Below, piece after piece: positions 31,827-33,251 of a stretch of 33,251 bases of DNA. Each line of letters begins with the position of its first letter. The stretch's first letter is position 1. Both the position numbers and the translations under genes were made by a program. This stretch comes from Streptomyces sp. GC420 (GTDB lineage Bacteria > Actinomycetota > Actinomycetes > Streptomycetales > Streptomycetaceae), in NCBI RefSeq assembly GCF_009916105.1, contig NZ_JAAAXQ010000036.1, forward strand, positions 1 to 33,251, written 5' to 3'. The notes beneath the pieces are model-generated. The model was not told the DNA's origin, did no database searches, and worked only from the letters and a program-made list of their open reading frames with translations.

Positions 31827-32798
31827 CTACGGCTTGCCGACCGCCTTGCCCTCGGGCGAGATGGCGTACCAGGTACCGCCGACGCCCTGGCCGTTGGTGT
31901 CGCCGGGCTTCTTGTCACCGGCGAAGGTGTACAGCGGCCAGCAGTCGATGCTCTGCTGCTTCGTGCCCTCGGGGCGGTTGAGGACGACGTAACCGCGCCT
32001 GCCGTCGTTGGTGTTGGCGATACCCTCGGTGTCGGACGCGTCGACGGGCTCCACGATCGGCCACTTCTTCAGGCACTCGCCGACGCAGTTGGACTTCATC
32101 GGCCAGGGCACGTCCTTCTCGAAGCGGTAGACCGTCATGCCGTTCCTGTCGACGACGATCTCACCCAGCTTCGGGTCCTTGCGGACCGACAGACCCGGCA
32201 GGTCCGCGGCCTCGGCACCCTCGCCGCCTCCGCCGGGGGCGGCCTTCTTGCCGTCGGGGGCCGCGGCGTACCACTTGCCGCCCACGCCCTGCCCCTTGAC
32301 GTCGCCGGGCTTGGTGTCCTGCGCGTAGCGGTAGACCGGCCAGTTGCCCACGGTCAGCTGCTTGGTGCCGTCGGCCCTGGTGACCGAGCCGAGCAGGGCC
32401 TTGTCGACGCCCTCGGGAGCCTCGGCACCGTCCGCGAGGACGACGGGCCAGGCCTTCTCACAGTCACCGGAGCAGTTCGACTTCGGCGGCTTGGGGGTGT
32501 CGTCGTCGAACCGGTAGAGGGTGAAGCCGTCGCTGTCCGTGAGGACTTCACCGAGTTCCTTGCTCTCCCAGACGGCCAGCTGACCGCCACCCTTCGCATC
32601 GGTGCCACCGGCCGGGTCCGCGTTGCCGTAGCCGGTGTCCGCCCCGTATCCAGCGTCGGCGCCCGGCTGGGCGGCCGCCGCGTTCCCGGCGGGGGTGCCG
32701 GTGTTCGTCTGGCCGGCGTTCTCCTCACCGCACGCCGACGTCAGTGCCATCACCGCCACGGCCGTCACCGCGAGCGAGGCGCTCCGCCAGGTCTTCAT
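31827..32798 (-). CDS. Secreted lipoprotein with four Yx[FWY]xxD motifs (COG4315-like)
   Basis: 323 residues. Lipoprotein signal: KTWRSASLAVTAVAVMALTSAC with the lipidated Cys23. A Gly/Ala/Asn/Asp linker follows to about residue 72. Then come two similar halves, each with a pair of motifs: LYRFDDD and VYRYAQD in the first, VYRFEKD and LYTFAGD in the second. Each half also has a SNC-x2-xC cysteine pair (SNCSGDCEKAWPVV, SNCVGECLKKWPIV) and a conserved GQGVGGxWYA ending. The family is extracytoplasmic and widespread in actinobacteria; redox or surface roles are proposed but not established. ATG 32798 has GGGAG five bases upstream. It is divergent from another secreted protein. Confidence 0.85.
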   Translation of the reverse strand: MKTWRSASLAVTAVAVMALTSACGEENAGQTNTGTPAGNAAAAQPGADAGYGADTGYGNADPAGGTDAKGGGQLAVWESKELGEVLTDSDGFTLYRFDDDTPKPPKSNCSGDCEKAWPVVLADGAEAPEGVDKALLGSVTRADGTKQLTVGNWPVYRYAQDTKPGDVKGQGVGGKWYAAAPDGKKAAPGGGGEGAEAADLPGLSVRKDPKLGEIVVDRNGMTVYRFEKDVPWPMKSNCVGECLKKWPIVEPVDASDTEGIANTNDGRRGYVVLNRPEGTKQQSIDCWPLYTFAGDKKPGDTNGQGVGGTWYAISPEGKAVGKP

Positions 32799-32901
32799 GT
32801 GTACTCCCGCTGTCCGCTCTAAGTTCCGGCGCGGAGGTGCGCCGCTCATGGCCCTAGGTACGGGCGCGGGCACTCGATGCGTTCAAAGCGTTCCGAGAAA
32901 T

Positions 32902-32918
32902 TTCCCGCAGTCCGGGAA
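32902..32918. promoter_or_regulatory. Palindrome TTCCCG-N5-CGGGAA between two divergent exported-protein genes
   Basis: A perfect 6+5+6 inverted repeat about 104 bp upstream of the lipoprotein start and 103 bp upstream of the next gene, that is, midway. The region is relatively A+T-rich. It is a candidate operator or part of back-to-back promoters. Confidence 0.4.
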
Positions 32919-33020
32919 GTGACTGAGTCCCGGCCGAGGGGTCGTCAAGGGTAAAGCGGCACAACTCCACCATCGGGCGAATGACGGAGATCTCGGGAAT
33001 GACGGCCTCCCGCACGGACC

Positions 33021-33251
33021 ATGATCCGAGGCGTGCCTCCTTGCCGACCGGCTCCGGGCCGGACCGAATTCGCCGCGCCACGGCGTGCGTTGGGAGCCGT
33101 GGCACTGCTCGCGGCGTTGCACGCGCCTGTGCTGTGGGCGCCGTACGCGTCGGCCGTCGCACCCGCCGACAGCTGCGCGTACGCCGTCGTCGCGCCTGGC
33201 GGTGCCGACGGGGGCGCGGCCGGCTCGGACGGCTCGGACGGGGGTGAGGCG
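33021..33251 (+). CDS. N-terminus of a probable secreted protein, cut by the window end
   Basis: 77 residues are present. After a basic start (RTEFAAPRRA) comes a hydrophobic segment (LGAVALLAALHAPVLWAPYA) with an ASA-V-A-like signal peptidase site. The mature part begins APADSCAYAVVAPGGADGG and turns Gly/Asp/Ser-rich. ATG 33021 and GTG 33033 are both possible starts; neither has a good ribosome site. A protein exported next to the divergent lipoprotein is plausible, but the family cannot be judged from this piece. Confidence 0.55.
   Translation, partial: MIRGVPPCRPAPGRTEFAAPRRALGAVALLAALHAPVLWAPYASAVAPADSCAYAVVAPGGADGGAAGSDGSDGGEA

Overview
This is chromosomal DNA from a Streptomyces or a very close relative. 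The sequence is about 70-75% G+C with strong G/C at third codon positions. It uses GTG starts, ATGA/GTGA stop-start overlaps and leaderless-looking genes, and carries typical streptomycete families: egtABCD, an RmdA-type PAS-GGDEF-EAL protein, a thioredoxin behind a SigR-type promoter, and SdhCAB with a fused-type cytochrome b. From memory, the order thioredoxin / ergothioneine genes / sdhCAB / LysR / rmdA / lipoprotein resembles the region around SCO0885-SCO0931 of S. coelicolor. No rRNA, tRNA, transposase, integrase or CRISPR array was seen.

Layout. (1) 1-5.4 kb: an fdhD fragment abuts a pirin gene that has lost its tail. Then come a small TPR protein, an RlmG/RsmC-like rRNA methyltransferase, an 81-residue conserved protein, a flavin disulfide oxidoreductase, and a divergent thioredoxin behind a textbook SigR promoter. 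(2) 5.4-11.2 kb: an aromatic catabolic set made of beta-ketoadipyl-CoA thiolase, 4-hydroxybenzoate hydroxylase and an aromatic-type aldehyde dehydrogenase, divergent from a regulator that is two complete IclR proteins in one chain. (3) 11.3-13.9 kb: a LacI-type repressor divergent from an amidase. (4) 14.3-19.9 kb: a microbial-type PARG (poly-ADP-ribose glycohydrolase family) divergent from the translationally coupled ergothioneine operon egtABCD. (5) 20-21 kb: a secreted HAD acid phosphatase and a dodecin.

(6) 21-24 kb is the most unusual stretch. A stand-alone HAD protein resembling the 3'-phosphatase half of polynucleotide kinase is divergent from a Ro60/Rsr (TROVE) protein. The roughly 460 bp between them can be folded into a long closed structure that could be a Y-RNA-like transcript, although this is unproven. 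A 34-bp inverted repeat (one mismatch) encloses the rsr segment. Its left copy is the start of the HAD gene itself, and its right copy is an orphan duplicate of that start.

(7) 24-31.5 kb: sdhCAB with a divergent LysR regulator, then rmdA (c-di-GMP turnover) overlapped by an upstream SAM-dependent methyltransferase. (8) 31.8 kb to the end: a lipoprotein with four Yx[FWY]xxD motifs, divergent from the start of a secreted protein cut by the window edge.

Redox and thiol chemistry links several blocks: the SigR-driven thioredoxin, the disulfide oxidoreductase, ergothioneine synthesis and respiratory succinate oxidation. The Ro60 / HAD phosphatase pair is a candidate RNA-repair or RNA-surveillance module.
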